DNA from: Candolleomyces eurysporus
Lineage: Eukaryota; Basidiomycota; Agaricomycetes; Agaricales; Psathyrellaceae
Length of the DNA: 64,000 nt
Assembly: GCA_027579435.1 (NCBI GenBank)
Contig: JANBPK010000878.1
Span: 1-64,000 of the forward strand
Direction: 5' to 3'
In this document: in pieces, positions 44,999 through 56,882 of the stretch
Position numbering within the stretch: the first letter of the stretch is position 1
How the letters are laid out: each line of letters starts with the position of its first letter
The notes under the pieces: model-generated
The model's database searches: none
What the model saw: the letters and a program-made list of their open reading frames with translations, nothing else
Told to the model about the DNA's origin: nothing
Program-made: the position numbers and the translations under genes

Positions 44999-45820
44999 AT
45001 GGAGTCTTGGAAGATAATCATGCTCGGAGGCGCCGATGTAGCTTCGATGTCTCCGAAAGTTCGGGTGAGCTTATCTCTGTATACATCCACTTTCTGGGTT
45101 GCTGACAGTTGACGACGCCTTCTCGTCGCCAGGAATTCTTCTTGACAAGTGAGAACTCTATTCAAGTCAATCACGGTGCTCCACCCCGAGCATCAACTCT
45201 CCAAGAACAGCTTACAGACTCAGCTTTTAGGTGAAGATTATTGTCGTAAGGCATGGTCTGTGGACAACCGGCGCGTCTTAATTGACGTTTTGGACGCACT
45301 TGGAGAAGGTTTATCCTTTCTTTTCTGGACTGTTCGGCGACTAATGCAAGTCATGGAATTATAGACGAATATAATTTACCCATTCACCACATCGCAAGGT
45401 GAGAGTCCACGTCCTCGAGTTAGCGACGACAGTTCAATATTTTGCAGAGATGCAGAAGGATTTGCCTTCGTTTACTCTGCCACTTCCCGCCACTCTTTGC
45501 AAGTAGCCCAAACTTTCTACCAGATCATAAGCGAATTGAGAGAAGGGTCGCAACTTTCTATGTGCACCTTCCTTGTCGCTGTCAAATCAGATCCGGACGT
45601 TGCGAAAGAGGATGTCATATCCAGCGAGGAAGGTAGTCTGGTAGCAAAACAGCTCGGCTGCGAGTTCCATGAAATTTCGCTCAAGGATCCGCTGGATATC
45701 GAAAAACTCTTTGCAAATCACGTTCGGGGAATGAGGAGAGCGAGCCTGGCTGTGAATCTGAAGGCCGGAAGGCTGTCGTTTCAAAGAAAAAAGGTCGGAA
45801 AGTGGTGTACAGTGATGTAG
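44999..45820 (+). CDS. Divergent Ras-like protein with CaaX end, 202 aa
   Basis: Proposed exons: 44999-45064, 45133-45165, 45206-45308, 45365-45398 and 45448-45820; total length fits Ras. MESWKIIMLGGADVASMS occupies the P-loop place, but the GK(S/T) of Ras is missing. EDYCRKAWSVDNRRVLIDVLDALGEDEYN matches the switch I-switch II stretch (EDSYRK..., DxAGQEEY), and EGFAFVYSATSRHSLQVA matches EGFLLVYSITSR. The NKxD base-binding motif is VKSD. The tail QRKKVGKWCTVM ends in a CaaX box (CTVM), predicting prenylation and membrane attachment. Weak points: the second intron would be only 40 nt, so the exon 2/3 join is uncertain. Likely a nucleotide-binding-impaired Ras relative; whether expressed is unknown. 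Confidence 0.65.
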
Positions 45821-46149
45821 GAATCAGGAACCTGTGGTAAGTAATTGCAGGATCGAATTCGGATGTTGCTTCTCAATCCTGACCGATGGGCAGAACAATG
45901 CAGCTTATTGTGTTTAAAACGCAGAAATCAACATAATTTTCAGACTCTTATAGAGAAGAAGCTGCTAGTGGTGCCCTCAGAGTCTCAACCAAGCTGCAAG
46001 GCCTCGACAGAATCATGTCCTTGCATCCACACGCCATATCCGGAGCGCCCATGTCGGCCTCAATAGCAGGCCCCACTATTTAGGGTCGAACAGCATCAAG
46101 ATTGTTTCAGCTTCAAACCACCTAGTAACTCCCTTGGACATCTCTAGGG

Positions 46150-48095
46150 ATGAAAGAAAAGCGAGTATCCGAGGTGAGCGTTGACGGTAATCCTACATTA
46201 TGGGAGGTGTTTGAACGTGATTCAGTTAGATCTACCTGATGAAATCGTTCAAATCGCTCGAGATCATCGTGAACTCCCTCCTCAAGCTCGTGAGCGGGTC
46301 GAATCTTTGATCAAGGAGTACCAAGAAACCCAAGCCTCCATCGAAAAACGCATCTCCACCCTAGAACTTCCAAAGGAGCTGTACACTCGCAAAGAGCTTC
46401 GACAAGAAAGAGAACTTACTGAGCAAAAACTCCAAGCTTGTCATAGCCTTCTGTCAGTGCTTCGGTATGTTCCCGCGGAGACTATGGGAGAAATATTTCG
46501 GTACTATCTAAATTCGGGAATTGATGTCCTAACTGAAGACTGCCATGACCATGAAGACGGAGGACTGCGCAAGAGGGTTTCGCCGCCATCCCCGAGGCCC
46601 GAGATCCTATGTCTCGTCTGCCGGTTCTGGAGAACAGTAGCAACGACAACGCCTTATCTCTGGTCCAATATCACAATCCGTGCCCGCGAGCAAGAATCTG
46701 GAACCCTTCCTCTGGTAAATACAGCTCATATCCGGCGAATCTCCACCTGGTTGGAACGCGTCGGATCATATCCATCGTCAATATCGATAATTAGTTTCGG
46801 CACATTTTCCGATTCCGGAAGCCAACGGGACATGGCAGATAAAACCATCCCCCTGGCTCAGCTCCTCAATCGTCCTGCAACCCTATACGTAAAACGTCTC
46901 ATGGTTTTTGGCGACCCCCTCGCTGTTGGGTTAGGCGAAATGACCTTTCCCCGAGTTACCTCGGTCGTCATTAACTGTGACTCATGGACTTGGAATATTA
47001 CCCCAAAGTTTCCGGATCTCCCATCCCTTCCTAACGTCACGATGGCAGTTTTTGCAAACATCTGCCACGAAAGATATTTCCCTCTACACATCCCATGGTT
47101 CCAGCTCACACACCTTTTCTTGGGCTCATTCCTTCCGCACGAGCAATGGAGAGCCCTCTTCAAGCTTTGCATCTCATTAGAACGGGGATGTTTTCACCTC
47201 ACAGATCAGGTGGAGAATTTAGAGCCTCCCGTATCCCAATCCCCAGAGCCTGAGGAAGCAACGCTCTCCCAANCTCACCGAGCTGGCTTTCCTCGACTGT
47301 GGGGTCACCACGGAGTCTCTTCAAGGTGTTACGATGCCAGCACTCACCAAGCTGCAGGTGTTTTCACACTGGAGCCCGGTGACATGGGATTTAGCCCATC
47401 CCGAACGTTATACCAACTTGACCCATTTGACGTTCATCACCCGTTCATTCGTCAAAGCGGAGGATTTGATCCCGATCCTCAAAACAGTCCCCCACCTTAC
47501 CGAGCTTTTCTTCAGTATATCCTACCATTTCGAAGAGGTTTTCAAGTACCTGACGATCGGCTGCGATGGCAAGTTCAATTTGCGGGCCGTCAAGGCACTG
47601 GGTATCTACATGTATACCGAGCGCTATCGAACGTTGGAACCGGGGGAGGAGGACGTGGCCCAGGAATTTGGGGACTTCGACCCGTTGCTACCGTTCCCGT
47701 ACAGGGCCTTCGAAGACCTTGTGGCTTCCAGAACCCAGGCCGTTCACCGTGGTGATTTCTCTTCAATACCTTACACAGTCACTCCGCTCCAGCACCTGGT
47801 GATACGTATGGATGACAATGATTGGGCGAAGGATATAGCCCGAACAATACGGGGGGATGTCCAGTCTTTTTCGATTTATGGGCTCACAGTTGGAGTTTTT
47901 GGACCCGAGGAAGTCAAAGGACGTCAATGTCTTCGGGGAGATTCACCGTCGCCTCAATACAAGCACTGGGACGAGGGCTTCATGGGGTTTATCGACGATC
48001 TCGAGGAGTATAGCTTATACCCAAAAGCGACCCCAACTTTGGATGCAGAGGAAGTAAATTATTTATCTGAGGAGCCATTAAATCGATGCAATTAG
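46150..48095 (+). CDS. F-box-like protein with N-terminal coiled coil, 630 aa
   Basis: Exon 1 (46150-46173) encodes MKEKRVSE, then exon 2 runs 46226-48095. A coiled coil (about 25-90: ERVESLIKEYQETQASIEKR, QERELTEQKLQACHSLL) leads into LRYVPAETMGEIFRYYL and EILCLVCRFWRTVATTTPYLW, the F-box arrangement common in Agaricomycetes. The remainder has leucine-rich segments (MPALTKLQVFSHW, YTNLTHLTFITRSF). The N at 47272 is a surplus base: removing it joins EATLSQLTELAFLDCGVT in one frame to the stop at 48095. Not closely related to paralogues A-E. The 330 bases before it hold no gene. Confidence 0.78.
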
Positions 48096-48150
48096 ACTAG
48101 GCTATACAGATAATGATACAGACTTTAAGCAATGTATACTGTCCTGTTGC

Positions 48151-50405
48151 TTATATACTCTCTGCAGAGCCTGAACGGAGCTTGACGCTGACTGAAACAG
48201 TCCCATCCTTCAAAGCTCCCTTCGATAAATGCTTTGTGGGGAGCTCCGCAGCCTCCTTCGCGGAGCTATTACTCGTTTGTGCTTGTAATATGTCGGGATA
48301 ATCCACCCTCTGCCTCTTCCGTCCCCTTGGCTCGGCTTCCTTGTCACTTTCTGGTGTCTTGAATCGGGAGAGGCCTGGCATACTTCCGGGTCCCGATGCC
48401 TCGGCGCCTCCAGCACTTGTCATCCCGTACCTCCCCGTCTGCAGCATACCCTGCAGACTTGGTGAATGCGGCCCTCCGCCGTACCTCTTCAAGGTCCTGA
48501 TGATCATCACCAAGTAAATCATGCCCAGAGCAAAGACAGCCGTTATCGCAATCCGTGGGCCCAAAGCAGCTTTATTGGAGAGAGGAGGACGTCCCTCGGA
48601 GTCGGATTCAGAACCAGTTCTCCACACGAAGGAGAGGATGGCAGCTAAGAAGAATAGCATTGCCCTAGGTCGATTTTAGCAATCAATAATTGGATTGTGT
48701 TGCAACTAAGATTGAAAGACACTTACCATGATATCCAGACCGCTGGCATCGCCAACATTACCCACACGTTCCACCATATCAGAGTTTTGGTCTTGCGTGC
48801 TTCCTGTTGAGAATAAGTTTGTATGCTACGAGAGGAGAAATGCTTAGGTACTCACATCTGCCCACCTGGATGCTCGAAACATGCTTCTCATCGTCGCAAA
48901 ACGCACGATATACATGCACCCGTACGACAGACTCATTAGCGCAGAGACCAGAGAGATCAACGCCAATGTCCTGGTGATTGGATCTTCTGCGGCTTCCGGG
49001 ACTTGGAAGATGCTAAGAATTGCACTGTTTGATGATAGTAAGTACAAGCCCAATCAACGAATTAAGAGATACATACGAAGAGAGCAGAGCCGATACGACA
49101 TTCAGCGTCTTCCATTCTCGTATGAGAGAGTCGATAAACGTCTCCCAGGAATGCTTGAAGCGAAACAGGGAGGGCGATACCGAAGTTGGAGTCCACTCGT
49201 CCGGGAATGGGAGGGGAAGGTCAACGATGGAGAGGTGGGATGGGCTGAGGTTGCTAGATCCAGGGCCTGAATACATGGGTCGAGCTTCAGGTGACTGTTC
49301 AGGTTCCTCTTTGACTTTGTCGTTGCACATGGCGTCAATCATCCGTTGAATATCGGGTCTGCTGACTTCGGCGTCTTCGAAAATTCGTGCCACCCGGGAG
49401 AAATACATGACTGGAATGCGTAACAGCATATTGAGGTATAGTTGCCGTGGAAGGGTTTCCGTGAGAAAGCAACGGGCGTCCTCGAAGAAAGCCGTCATCG
49501 ATGCGACGGGGATGATGTCTTCGCACTCGTAAGCCCCACTCGATGAAGTAGACAGCTCGATATCAGGGCTGGGTGGAGGAGACAGAATACCCGTCAAGGT
49601 AAACTTCTTTTTTCGCCTCATCTTGAATGGGTTGACAGGTATAAACGGTTCTTCCTTCACAGCATGGCGATGGCTTCTGTGCATGCCAGACGACCACTGG
49701 TGGAATAACCGTAGGGGAGACGCTGCACGCGAATGATGGTGAGGAGTAGCTGAGTGGGCAATGGGCGGGCGGTTGGAGTCGGAGTCCAATAGATCCATAA
49801 TACCAGATTGTCTGTTTGGGTTTGGAGAGGCAGAAGGGTCGCTCGCACGCCCCCCCGACTAGTTTGGTAAATGCTGGGGAATCTCAGTCAGCAAATAAAA
49901 CAAAAATAGAATTTACACACTCACCTGGACCGACTTTCTTTGCGGGAGGCTGCGAGCCCCTCTCACTGTCGAAAGATACACGCTGCTTTGGCGTCTCTTT
50001 GCCAGGTGAACTGTCCCCAGAAAGGAAGTTTCGCGAGAGCGAAGCATTTGCATCCCTTCGCTGCCTTGGGGGTCCCCAAGAGTCATATCGAATGGTTTCC
50101 AAGTCTCTGGTAGAATAAGACGGCAGAGATACCGTAGCATCAAGGCTATGACGGTGATTGCGTTGGGATGACGATGACCAGAGCTGCGTGGACCTCGGGA
50201 CCCCTCCAGATGGCGGAAGTGCCGACAATTTGTCAGACGAGGTCAGTTTAGAAGAGGAAGTTTCTGTTCAAATTTCGGTTAGCTCGGAATGCAATCTGGA
50301 TTATATTCCGTTTCACACACCATGTACTGAGTCTTGAGATTTCTCGGTCGCAGGAGTAAGGTCTGACGGCTCCTTGACCGCGGGAAAAGGTATCAGATCG
50401 TCCAT
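48151..50405 (-). CDS. Conserved basidiomycete multi-pass membrane protein, 659 aa
   Basis: Six exons (minus): 50405-50321, 50263-49925, 49873-49077, 49024-48856, 48803-48727 and 48664-48151. The first ~330 residues are polar, Ser/Pro-rich and probably cytosolic. Membrane segments follow in the second half: LALISLVSALMSLSYGCMYI, a pair around WVMLAMPAVWISWAMLFFLA, and IAITAVFALGMIYLVMII, ending in a basic/polar tail (RGRKRQRVDYP). EARKTKTLIWWNVWVMLAMP looks like a strongly conserved block. The C-run at 49850-49856 (seven) must be six to keep the frame between exon 3 start and MDLLDSDSNRPP; as written there is a frameshift, similar to other homopolymer sites in this window. The start at 50405 (MDDLIPFPAVKEP) is the first usable ATG. 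Function not recognised. Confidence 0.7.
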
Positions 50406-50906
50406 TCGAGGACCCAGCGACTGATTCCGCGGAACGATGGAGAGAGATGCGTTGGAAGGTGGTCCATGCTGTATATTTGCCCTTCTGCTTATATACGGTG
50501 CTACAGCTTCGAATGGCAGGAGTGCGAGCAGTACTGACTGAGTTTATCGTGTTCGGTAAAGGAAAGGTAGAGGTCGTGACAGCGTGTGACTCTGATGGAA
50601 TGCTGTCACACAATTGTAACGGCTCCGAGGCGCTGGGTTCGAACCCTGCTCAGGCGCCTTGGAAATTTGGAATGTTACTCCGCAGGGCTAGCCTGAGTGT
50701 CGACGACACAAAATAATATAGATTAGCGTTTTATACTCTAGCGACAGGTATCATATATTTTGAATGACTGCCCATGGTAAAGAGGCTATCGTATGCAGTT
50801 ACGTATGAGGTTGGTATGAGGGAGAACGAGTCAAGAAATGAGAAATGAATATGCTATATCAATCCGAAGGTCGAAGTGTACAGCATTGAATCCAATTTCA
50901 CACCAC
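50406..50906. other. Intergenic
   Basis: Upstream region of the membrane-protein gene and 3' end of the oxidase gene. A GGGTTCGAACCC string at about 50637 resembles a tRNA box B, but no cloverleaf can be built around it. Confidence 0.4.
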
Positions 50907-53101
50907 CTATAGACGCGCTTGCAACTGTGTCTTTGAACCATTTTTGCTGACGATGTTGTCGAATTGACTCGGGGAGTTGACATAAGAGGGGCACACCTCC
51001 AGTTTATCGAAGAATTCTGACCACCTTTCACCGCTGGTAATAGGCGCATGGACATAATNAGCCACTTCCAGATCATCNGCCCACTTGTCGAGGAATGGCA
51101 AAGCATCATTCAAGGCTTGATCTTCGTCNAGGAACATAGTCTCTCGACTAACTCCCATCGCCTCGGTGTACCAGCCTTCGTCCCACCGTACAGATGAAGC
51201 GCGGAAAAGGTTGATGATACGGGGGTCGAGTCTNGCTTCTACGGCTGCTTCNTACGCCATGCGGTAGCCCATGCTNAGCGTCAGCTTTTCGCATCTGGGG
51301 AGGATGAGACGGTTGAAGGCATCTGTACGGTGGTGAGGGAGGCCACTGAGGACGGAAGCGGCTTCGTCGAAGAGACCTCTTTCGTGTTTGTACAGGATCC
51401 CGTTGGTGTCCTGTGCGGCTGGGACCTCGTATCGCCCGATGAGAAGTTCCGAGATGAGGCCTAGCATGATCGATATGNTCNNTATCAGATTCGGAAGAAC
51501 NAATGAGACGAGTACTCACGCAGAGACAGTACGAGTACATCTCCCTCTGCGATGCAAACACCTCTCATCTCTTCCTACATTCAAAANGTCAANAAATCAA
51601 TCGAAACANNNCNNGAGGGGAAATAGCACGTACAATGAANCCGGCGATTTGATTATAACCAAANAGCCCCTGCGCTCCACACCTCTCCGATAGCACCAGC
51701 ATACTATCGTACGCCACCCTCTGCACCAAAGCCTTGAAAATCGTCGACAAAGCATGNCTTTGCTCGAACGACTTTGTCTCATCCGAAAATTGTCTCGCGG
51801 CCCANCGATANTAGGCCCTCANCACAAAGCTCTGAGCAAGAGCNATGAGGACAGGCCTGTACTGCGTCTTGAAACTGACGATCGGAATCTTTTGGTCAGG
51901 GGCTANAGTACCACCNCCAACCAACCTCCGTTGGCTGTACTTCGCNGCGATATGCGATGAGAGAGCCAAAGAGTTGATAACGGGACCCGCGAATGACACT
52001 GCGCCTACAGNGACACGCCAAATGGTATGCAGGAATTGCTTCCTCGTGTCGAGCTCGGNGNNTNNTNGGACTTGTCCGAGCAGAGCTGTTTTCGGGAGTC
52101 TGACGCGGTTGAAGGAAGTGATGCAGTGCTTTATCGGTTTGGAACCAACGCGTCCGTGCACTAGCCTGTGTAGAGAGAATAAAGTATAGTNCGCCACCGA
52201 TGAGTCCCTATCCNGTAAATGGATTTGAAGGTNGNNATAACNTACCGCACAGTGATNCCAGGATAGGTCAGTNGNCCATCGGAAACGTCAACGATGAATC
52301 CACGTATGCCGCAATCCTCTCCNTCAGAGATGAGCCGAGCGAAGACGATTGCTACGCTAGGGATACCAGATGGGGCGGTCGGCGCCATATACCTATCAAC
52401 AGCAAACCCCAACGCGGTTAAAGGTCAGCACCAGAACAGCAGTCAAAATGTAAAACAAATTCCGAACGTACTTTGAGGCNCCAGCATGCGGGGTGTGCAG
52501 CTCNAATTCGCCGTTCTGCAAACGTGTAGCAGTTGTTTCCAGATTCATAGCATCCAAGCCNTGCTCGACNTCGCTAAGGCAGAACTGCCCTCTGAGACGG
52601 GAAAGAAANAAAANAGAGGGGAAAGACGGTCAAATAAGGATTAAACNANGNTTGGCANAAAAGACCTACAGGACGTCGAATCGCAANATTTTCTCCACCA
52701 ACGGCTCAAGATCAGGCCTCTCACGAAGGTACATCCCCAACGTCCCAGCGACGAGATTGAATTGGATCCCCAGCAGTACACACACTGCAGGGTCNAGGCA
52801 AAGTATCTCGTCCATGTTGAGATCCCAGTATTCTTCCGTTAAATTTTGAATCCAGGAGATTTTCGGGCCTGTACNTCCGTCGGATATACCAAGNAGTAGA
52901 AGCCAGNGTCAGAAAGAAAGACTTNAGATAGCTATAGTTTTACACACCCAAGGCCTTGGCCAAAGCCACTGACCGCTGGACAGTCAGANCCCACTGCTCT
53001 TCATGCGGAACGGGTGTGGCCAACGACGCCTTTGGGTGCTGGAACAACTCCGTCTGGAGGAGCNCNCGAGTCTTGAGCTTGGTNCTTGCAGCCGATGACA
53101 T
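50907..53101 (-). CDS. Acyl-CoA oxidase / acyl-CoA dehydrogenase family flavoenzyme
   Basis: Minus strand with about eight exons. The start ATG at 53101-53099 gives MSSAA..KLKTR. Then PKISWIQNLTEEYWDLNMDE and LGIQFNLVAGTLGMYLRERP, the FAD/substrate block GQFCLSEVEHGLDAMNLETT, YMAPTAPSGIPSVAIVFARL, CGIRGFIVDVSD, the flavin-domain stretch FNRVRLPKTALLGQV, the C-terminal helical part with LSERCGAQG-FGYNQI, MRGVCIAEGDVLVLSLR and ISELLIGRYEVP, ending at TQLQARL. This order matches peroxisomal acyl-CoA oxidases, the first enzyme of beta-oxidation (acyl-CoA to enoyl-CoA plus H2O2). No obvious PTS1 tripeptide: the end is -ARL, a weak variant of SKL. Dozens of Ns lie in 51059-52920, some surplus, so the exact protein cannot be given. 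Apparently a functional gene. Confidence 0.8.
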
Positions 53102-54465
53102 TTCGAAACTGGAAAATTGGTAGTCGCGCTTGGANTGACCCTTTGGGGGTTGAAGATGGGAAGTACGTATATATGTAGGGTAGCTGACGTCGAAACTGAT
53201 AGNAGAGAGAGAGCTCGGAGAGAAGCGTCGGGCTGTTTACTGCTGTCTAAACGACCACCGACCAGCCTGCTATTTATCGTCTCTGCCAATAATTAGAATA
53301 TGGNACCCTGAATGTCCCATTACAGTACGGATCAGTCATAAACGCTTAGGCTCGCGAAGCGAATATATCGAGGTCAGGTGGACTGCCAGGATTGGTGTGC
53401 CCAGTCAAGCCACTGATTCGCGGGAGAGGGCATCGCCCACCCCGGTATTCAAATCCATCCCGAGCATAGCACGCTCTTAGGACCGAATAGTAGCGAAATT
53501 TTTTTTAACTGTCCCCATTACGATTAGTGAGGAAAGACTCATGTACTGCTGGCCGAGGCACGGTCTGNNNNNNGNTCAGATTTTAGCTGATGAGGTCTCT
53601 ATCAGGCGCTGTCACGTTCTGTGACCTAANGGCGTGCCCTCAGCCGGCTTCGCCCTCCGCGCTGGCGCGCGTCACGCGTCACGTTGTGTTATCAGACTTA
53701 GCGCTCGAGAGTGAATGGCTTTATCACTCCCGTAGGGGCATTTATTCGCAAAACATCTAAAATTCCTCTCAAAGAGAAAATGAAAGTGATCTGAGTGTGC
53801 AATACTACGTATGAACATTTATTACCCAAGCGAGAACACGGGGAAATGGGCCTCGTAATATCGCGCATGCCAGTGCTTGGCTTATACTTGGCATCCGCAC
53901 TGTGTACCCCTAAATAAAGCGGGGTCCCATCCATTATCAGTCACTGAGAGCTCGAGCAGCAGGCAGATTCCCCCTAAATAAAGGCTTCACCCTGTAGGGG
54001 AAACCAGCCCTGGTCTCGCGACGCTTAGTACTTTTCGCAGGCCGGACTGAACGACTACCGACCCTTAAAGAAAGAAAGCATTGAGCACTTACAAAGTTTG
54101 GTGTCACGGAGTGCCAGGCCTTCTTCGGGGGACACAACGGGGACTGTTTTCGAGCGGTCATGCTCGAAAACAGCCCCCCTGACCAATGGTAGGCCTAGAA
54201 CTTCGCGAATCAACGTGTTAAGGAATCGTATAATACAATATCCAAGTNAACAAAAGACAAAAAGGCTGTTCATAAGCCGACGTGTCAACGAGGATAAAAA
54301 GTGGAAGGACTTCGTCTTCAACGTGAGATATCGAAACTCCCTTGAAGCCGCGGGGGCGATGGTGGAGTGCTCAAGGACGACGCTGGCGAAACGACATGGG
54401 TAAGTCAAAGCGAAAAACACTAAACCGACATGCTCACTGAAAGAGATCGGAACTCGACGAATCGT
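53102..54465. other. N-containing intergenic stretch with a hairpin
   Basis: No gene. Ns at 53304, 53568-53574, 53630 and 54247. CpG-rich GTCACGCGTCAC at 53671-53682. From about 54185 to 54465 it matches 56210-56570 (AGAACTTCGC, AAGCCGA(C/T)(A/G)TGTCAACGAGGAT), the shared 3' side of the two secreted-protein genes. Confidence 0.45.
54139..54178. repeat. Inverted repeat, 12-bp perfect arms
   Basis: CTGTTTTCGAGC (54144-54155), a 6-nt loop GGTCAT, then GCTCGAAAACAG (54162-54173). After one mismatch the arms continue for four more G-C pairs. The flanking DNA is not recognised as a transposon end. Confidence 0.6.
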
Positions 54466-54783
54466 TTAGGGAGTTGGAGCCAAAAGGGCAACGGTGGCGC
54501 AAGCAGCCGAGCACGTCCCTAAGCCTGCGTTGCAAGCGACGATCGCAGGAGGGGCAAGGGGGGNCAGCAATGGTGCCAAAGGTAAAGCCAGCCGCAGCGT
54601 AGCATGCGACGACGACGGCGTTGCAGCCTGTTAGGACCAGATTTATTAATAAGTGTCCGTCGAACCTTCCCCTGAATGCCAGAGAGAGTTGGACGCACCC
54701 GTCTGGCAGATGCCATAGGCAATAAGACCAGCCTGAGCTGTGGAGGCGGCTAGGACAGGAATAAGCAGTAGGGAAGGGCGCAT
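54466..54783 (-). CDS. Small secreted cysteine-containing protein, copy 1, 81 aa
   Basis: Exons 54783-54699 and 54627-54466 (minus). MRPSLLLIPVLAASTAQAG is a clear signal peptide, probably cut after AQA. The mature part of about 63 residues begins LIAYGICQTGCN and continues VVACYAAAGFTFGT, with six cysteines in pairs and a short LLAPTP end. It belongs to a basidiomycete family of small secreted proteins with the GICQTGCN motif, often labelled zygote-specific-like in databases; function unknown. The N at 54564 is a surplus base: dropping it restores TIAAPLAPPAIVACNAGLG, matching copy 2. The single intron is at the same place in both copies (inside the GICQTG glycine codon). Confidence 0.8.
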
Positions 54784-56570
54784 AATGTTGAGGTGTAGGT
54801 GCAAGAAACTGGGGAATCGGATGGGGTTGACGGTTAGGGCTTTAAGAGAGTCAACCGTGCGAGTTGGAAGTGTTAAGTTTGATCGTGAGGGGGTGACGGA
54901 AGCAAGATGGAAGGGCCTGCCGTCACGCAACCGTCACCACCACTCCCGTGGATACGATTAAATGGGTCCAAGTCTTTGGTCTTTCCGAAAGGAAATGGAT
55001 ATCCCGGGTCACCAAAGGTAACTTTCCGTTGATCCAGCTTCCTAGGCTAAATTGTGCGTTGGTTAAAAACAAGCACCACTGAGATGTATATCTGAGAATG
55101 TACGTTAGACTTCCCCCAGCCTTGCCAGCTCTTCCTCTGTTTCACGACGTTGGGCAGGGTGAACTTTCACCATTATGCTCTTACATGGGATCTAGATTAG
55201 TTGCCTCATGTATACCGTGTGTTTGTCTCATGCACACTTCATGAACACATTAGGACCTTATGACTAGCATGAGTGTTTCAAATGGCAACACATGTAGGTG
55301 ACTATCACACCCTGGTCCCCTGCCTATGCTAAATTTTACATGTTTGACCTTTATGAGCTCAATTCTTCACATATCACCGTGAAATGGGTACCATTCAAAA
55401 GCTGGCCTGAAGCTGTGTTGAATGGTTTTATTTATTGAGGGGAATGCGCTGTGTGGAGAGAACCCAAGGGAGAGAACTTTTCCTGGGTTTCGTAAAAATC
55501 GGTATACGGAAATTTGATCCCCCACAGTGTTCCGTCATATGCGCTCCGCAACCCTGGCCTGATATCTGGTGAGTGTGGTATAGTGAAGTCTGTGAAGAGA
55601 AGGTAGACTTTTGAATGGCCGGCTTGTCGAGTTTGCAGCTGGATTTCGTGGTCCTGGGCCAATTCGTTCAAGCGTCGCCTCTATTCTGGACTCTGAACTT
55701 CTACAAGGATTGTCGGATTGGCAAAAGTCAATTCCATGACGATTTCCTACGAATTCCGGTATTGGCTCGGGATTTACATCTCTTTCAATTCCAGCTCTGA
55801 CACGCTGTGAGTGGAGGGATCGGTCTCAAATTTTGCGTAACAGCCAAGGCCGAAAAGGTACCATTATTCCGCTGCTGCACATGTTTGCAAAGAGGAATTT
55901 AGGCATTAAAAGACCTCTCCCACATCTCGAGTTCTGGAAATCCCTACAAAATGGCACTCTGGTGTAGCTGGCACAGGTTTGTATGCACTGTATTATTTCT
56001 GTGATTTAAGGGATTTCATATGCAATCAAGGAAAATGATTTTGCAGGGCCCCCGGATTTTGCATATCTAAGGCCTAAGGATGTGATAATCGCGCAGTCCT
56101 CGTATTTGCTTCGCTTAGTTGTATCGATCTGAAACCTGAGGACCCAAATAGCAGCGACATTTTCAATTCGCGACCACATTACAATCAATGGAGGCAGAAT
56201 AAGAGGCGTAGAACTTCGCCAATCAACATTTTAGGCAACCGTACAATAAGCACTCCGAGATTCAACCTATCTCGATGGCAAACACATGAAAAAANGGGGC
56301 TGCTGATAAGCCGATATGTCAACGAGGATGAAGAGAGGAGAGACCAGGTCTTATTTAGCGTGCAGCGTGCAGTGGCGATACAAAACTCGCTTCATTTCCT
56401 TGGAACCGCGGTGCCAATAAGCATACACCCCCAAAGCTCTTCCCCGAAACCAACAACTGTAATAGCTAAAAGACGACGCTTGCTATATTGGCGACGCGAT
56501 GGGCGTGAGTCAAGGCTCAAAGCACTAGGTCGATATGCTCACCGAAAGCGATCGAAACTCCACGAATCGT
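54784..56570. other. Intergenic between the two secreted-protein genes
   Basis: No gene supported. 54970-56000 is AT-rich and unlike its surroundings; 56200-56570 is the duplicate of 54185-54465. An N occurs at 56295 in an A/G run. Confidence 0.45.
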
Positions 56571-56882
56571 TTAGGGTGTCGGAGCCAGAAGGGCAACGGT
56601 GGCGCAAGCAGCCGAGCACGTCCCCAAGGCTGTGTTGCAACCGACGATAGCAGGAGGAGCGAGTGGGGCAGCAATGGTGCCAAAAGTAAAGCCAGCGGCA
56701 GCGTAGCATGCGACGGCAACGGCGTTACAGCCTGTGGGGCCATGGATATCATTAAGCGTCGGTTTTGCCGCAGAATGTCAGAGAGAGTTGGACATACCCG
56801 TTTGGCAGATGCCATAGGCAATAGGCCCAGCCTGAGCCACGGAGGCTGCTAGGACTGGGACAAACAGCAGGGAAGGGCGCAT
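56571..56882 (-). CDS. Small secreted cysteine-containing protein, copy 2, 81 aa
   Basis: Exons 56882-56798 and 56731-56571 (minus). Signal peptide MRPSLLFVPVLAASVAQAG, mature part PIAYGICQTGCNAVAVACYA with the same cysteines as copy 1 and a few changes (GCNTALG for ACNAGLG). Frame intact with no Ns. Copies 1 and 2 point the same way and share 3' flanks, so they arose by tandem duplication. Likely secreted to wall or medium; no function known. Confidence 0.85.
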
